Assembly (NCBI GenBank): GCA_965224605.1
Contig: CBDCZP010000008.1
Location: 1-64,000, forward strand
Reading direction: 5' to 3'
DNA length: 64,000 bases
From: HyVt-477 sp965224605
GTDB lineage: Bacteria; Pseudomonadota; Gammaproteobacteria; Thiotrichales; Thiotrichaceae
The translations under genes were made by a program, and so were the position numbers. The notes below the pieces were generated by a model. It made no database searches and was not told the DNA's origin. It worked only from the letters and a program-made list of their open reading frames with translations. Below are positions 62,100-64,000 of the stretch, one piece after another; within the stretch, counting starts at the first letter, position 1, and every line of letters begins with the position of its first letter.

Positions 62100-62523
62100 A
62101 AATATTATTCGCTCGCTCTACAAAAGCATCCACCATGGAATTTGCTATCTGATTAAACACAGGCCCAAGTGCCATACCCACCAAACCATTAGTAAACTCA
62201 AATTCCAAATCCAAAGAAATTTTACACGCTTGACCTTTGATATCATCAAAACGCCAAGCACCTTTCAAATACTTAAAAGGGCCATCAACTAACTCCATTT
62301 CAATCACTTTATTGACCTCTAATTTATTTTGGGTAATAAATTTTTTATGCACCGGGCCTTTTGCAATAGTCACTGAAGCCTTGACCGAATCACCTTCCCT
62401 GCCTATTTCCTCTGATGCACCACACCAAGGTAAAAATTCCACATATTTATCAACATCATTGACGATGTCATACATCTGCTCTGGCGTAAATGATACCAGT
62501 GCACTGCGTTGAATGGTTGGCAT
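62092..62523 (-). CDS. ratA: RatA/Coq10-family START-like protein
   Basis: 143 aa. TPEQMYDIVNDVDKYVEFLPWC, FITQNKLEV, LKGAWRFDD, VFNQIANSMVDAFVERANNIY. START-like fold related to Coq10 quinone-binding proteins. Despite the ratA name a toxin role is not shown here. Divergent from smpB, as in many gammaproteobacteria. Confidence 0.93.
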   Translation of the reverse strand: MPTIQRSALVSFTPEQMYDIVNDVDKYVEFLPWCGASEEIGREGDSVKASVTIAKGPVHKKFITQNKLEVNKVIEMELVDGPFKYLKGAWRFDDIKGQACKISLDLEFEFTNGLVGMALGPVFNQIANSMVDAFVERANNIYV

Positions 62524-62609
62524 AACACTCCTTAATAATTTCGTTAGCGTCCAGAAAGCACTGAAACACCCTCCACCTAGCAGGGGAATGCCGCAAAAGC
62601 AATATTCTT

Positions 62610-62691
62610 GTAGGCCGGATAAGGTACGCCATCCGGCAAGACGCTGAATTAACAGCTTTTGTCGTATGGCGCTATCGCTTATACGACCTAC
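62610..62691. repeat. family-1 palindromic repeat, short copy
   Basis: GTAGGCCGGATAAG...CTTATACGACCTAC. Bounded by outer half-sites GCCGCAAAAGCAATATTC and GCTTTTACAACACCC, close to those of copy 2. It fills the ratA-smpB spacer. Confidence 0.78.
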
Positions 62692-62822
62692 AATTTAGCT
62701 TTTACAACACCCTACTTAAGGGAGAGGGAACTCTTTCTGGACGGTAACTAGCTAGTAGATTAAGCAATCTGGATCATCCTGATAGGTGTAATCCTGCTCT
62801 CGTTATGATATATAATATCCGA

Positions 62823-63305
62823 ATGGCTAAACGAAAGAAAAAAAAAGGTCATGGCGGAGTAACAATTGCGCTTAACAAAGCAGCCCGTCATAACTATTTC
62901 ATAGAAAATACCTTCGAAGCAGGACTCGTACTAGAAGGCTGGGAAGTCAAAAGTCTAAGAGACGGTCGTGCCCAGCTCAAAGAGGGTTATGTACAAATTC
63001 ATAAAGGGGAAGCGTGGCTACATGGCGCGCATTTCTCACCCTTGCTATCCGCATCTACACATATCAACCCAGACCCCGTTCGAGTTCGCAAACTGTTATT
63101 AAACGCCCACGAAATTTCTCGCTTGATCGGTGCAACGGATCAAAAAGGTTATACCATTGTGCCGCTTGCACTCTATTGGAAAAAGAATCGAGTCAAACTA
63201 GAAATTGGGCTAGCGAAAGGTAAGCAACAACATGACAAACGCGCGACTGAAAAAGATCGTGACTGGGATCGAGAGAAACAACGGGTGATGAAGAACGATT
63301 ATTGA
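62823..63305 (+). CDS. smpB: tmRNA-binding protein SmpB
   Basis: 160 aa from ATG 62823, the conserved start (MAKRKKK); an earlier ATG adds six atypical residues. Core NKAARHNYFIENTFEAGLVLEGWEVKSLRDGRAQL, and the C-terminal KRATEKDRDWDREKQR helix that enters the decoding centre. It brings tmRNA to stalled ribosomes. No ssrA is seen in the 700 bp that follow. Confidence 0.96.
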   Translation: MAKRKKKKGHGGVTIALNKAARHNYFIENTFEAGLVLEGWEVKSLRDGRAQLKEGYVQIHKGEAWLHGAHFSPLLSASTHINPDPVRVRKLLLNAHEISRLIGATDQKGYTIVPLALYWKKNRVKLEIGLAKGKQQHDKRATEKDRDWDREKQRVMKNDY

Positions 63306-63441
63306 CACGTTGCAAGATTCCTCTCCGCAAGACTAAGATATTAATAACTAATTAGGGATTTCCTGCATAACTTGCCCTACAAACCGAGAGGCTATTAGTT
63401 CTGATTTCACAATAAAATTCCACAAACTTTAAACAATTTCT

Positions 63442-63469
63442 TATATATTGGAGTATAGTCCAATATATA
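63442..63469. promoter_or_regulatory. palindrome upstream of the AAA ATPase gene
   Basis: Perfect 11-bp arms TATATATTGGA / TCCAATATATA around GTATAG. A further half-site ATTCCAATG overlaps the start codon. It could be an operator, or the promoter region itself. Confidence 0.5.
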
Positions 63470-63494
63470 ACTACATTAGTTAGAGTATATTCCA

Positions 63495-64000
63495 ATGTTT
63501 AGTCAAATTATAGCAACTCATAAACGATTACTACAGGCAACAGATACAACACATCACCGCTATATCTATAATACTTTCAATGTAGATAATAGACTAACAG
63601 GGCTAATTGGTGCTAGAGGTACAGGCAAAACAACTTTACTCTTGCAGTACATCAAGGAAAGAATCGAAAATCAAGATGAAGTGCTTTATGTATCGTTAGA
63701 TAACATTCACTTCTCCAATCATCGGCTATTCGATTTCATTAACGAAATGGTTGAAACTCAAGGTATACGTTACTTCTTTCTTGATGAAGTACACAAATAT
63801 CAGGATTGGAACCAAGAACTAAAAAATCTATATGACTCCTACCCAGAGATATCCATCGTATTTTCAGGAAGTTCTAGTATTGACTTAATGGGTGGAACAC
63901 ACGACCTATCTCGTCGTGGTGTCCTATTTAGACTGGCTGGCATGTCTTTTCGAGAATATTTGCAGTTCAGTGATATTGCGAACATTTCGACCATAACGCT
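63495..64000 (+). CDS. AAA ATPase (AAA_14/DUF4143 type), 3' end cut by window edge
   Basis: About 168 residues visible from ATG 63495. P-loop LIGARGTGKTTLLLQYI, Walker B RYFFLDEVHKYQDW, sensor-like VFSGSSSIDLMGG, then SRRGVLFRLAGMSFREYL, the typical N-half of AAA_14/DUF4143 ATPases. These are often defence- or plasticity-linked and of unknown function. The C-terminal DUF4143 part lies outside the window. Confidence 0.85.
   Translation, partial: MFSQIIATHKRLLQATDTTHHRYIYNTFNVDNRLTGLIGARGTGKTTLLLQYIKERIENQDEVLYVSLDNIHFSNHRLFDFINEMVETQGIRYFFLDEVHKYQDWNQELKNLYDSYPEISIVFSGSSSIDLMGGTHDLSRRGVLFRLAGMSFREYLQFSDIANISTIT

Noticed and set aside
62092..62523. RatA/RnfH as a toxin-antitoxin pair
   Set aside because: The conserved ratA-rnfH order beside smpB and the Coq10/START fold point to a housekeeping role; no evidence for toxicity here.
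63306..63494. tmRNA (ssrA) gene after smpB
   Set aside because: No tRNA-Ala-like ends or tag-encoding frame found; the spacer is AT-rich and contains only the palindrome at 63442.

Overview
The window looks like a chromosome segment of a moderately AT-rich gammaproteobacterium, most plausibly a sulfur-oxidising, Thiotrichales-like one. Support comes from a gammaproteobacterial-type ratA-rnfH block beside smpB, YbiT, an RlhA-like U32 protein and a VF530 protein, plus a flavocytochrome c sulfide dehydrogenase-like flavoprotein and an HvfA-like cysteine repeat lipoprotein. This is inference; no rRNA or tRNA was seen to fix taxonomy.

Layout. 1-1.7 kb: a partial TauD/TfdA dioxygenase, an EGKCG-repeat lipoprotein and a free-standing ProRS anticodon-binding-like domain. 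1.8-16.4 kb: large secreted proteins, all on the minus strand except the last. They carry N-terminal cohesin-like domains, HYR repeats, dockerin-like repeats, a choice-of-anchor U/GlyGly-CTERM-like anchor, and a giant frameshifted metalloprotease/GLUG/HYR/dockerin/PKD/di-heme peroxidase polypeptide. A plus-strand lipoprotein paralogue of the peroxidase ends the block. 16.5-19.5 kb: two toxin-antitoxin pairs, a Fic protein and a broken VOC gene. 19.6-26 kb: a tight three-gene operon encoding a CBM2/multi-cytochrome/DUF1592 protein, a Tat DUF1552 protein and an FccB-like protein. 26-31 kb: a BASS transporter fragment, a Fic protein, a small secreted protein overlapping an APS kinase, and a TIGR03032-TPR protein. 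31-37.7 kb: a second cohesin-like/GlyGly-CTERM protein, a giant beta-helix/dockerin/cadherin/Lcl protein (frameshifted) and an outer-membrane barrel.

38-45 kb: YbiT, VF530, Fic and a cluster of three RAYT (IS200-like) elements, two of them dead, inside a long duplication. 45.1-50.4 kb: a gene-cassette array with four recognisable attC sites and no integrase in the window. It carries a lipoprotein, two PIN modules, a P-loop kinase and HigBA. 50.4-64 kb: a broken Fic gene, then mostly core genes (spermidine-synthase-like, RlhA-like, GST, a BaeSR-like two-component system, MazEF, MurB, a beta-hydroxyacid dehydrogenase, RnfH, RatA, SmpB) and a partial AAA ATPase at the edge.

Two themes tie the window together. 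First, dockerin-like modules on enzymes and beta-helix proteins, with cohesin-like modules on C-terminally anchored proteins, suggest a self-assembling extracellular complex. Second, six promoters of exported-protein genes share 11-bp-spaced CACATT direct repeats; in four of them the proximal repeat ends exactly 19 nt before a convincing -10, in one 18 nt before, and the sixth has only a poor -10. This suggests one OmpR/PhoB-type activator controls them. Several long genes are broken by single-base frameshifts, so either decay or assembly error must be considered.
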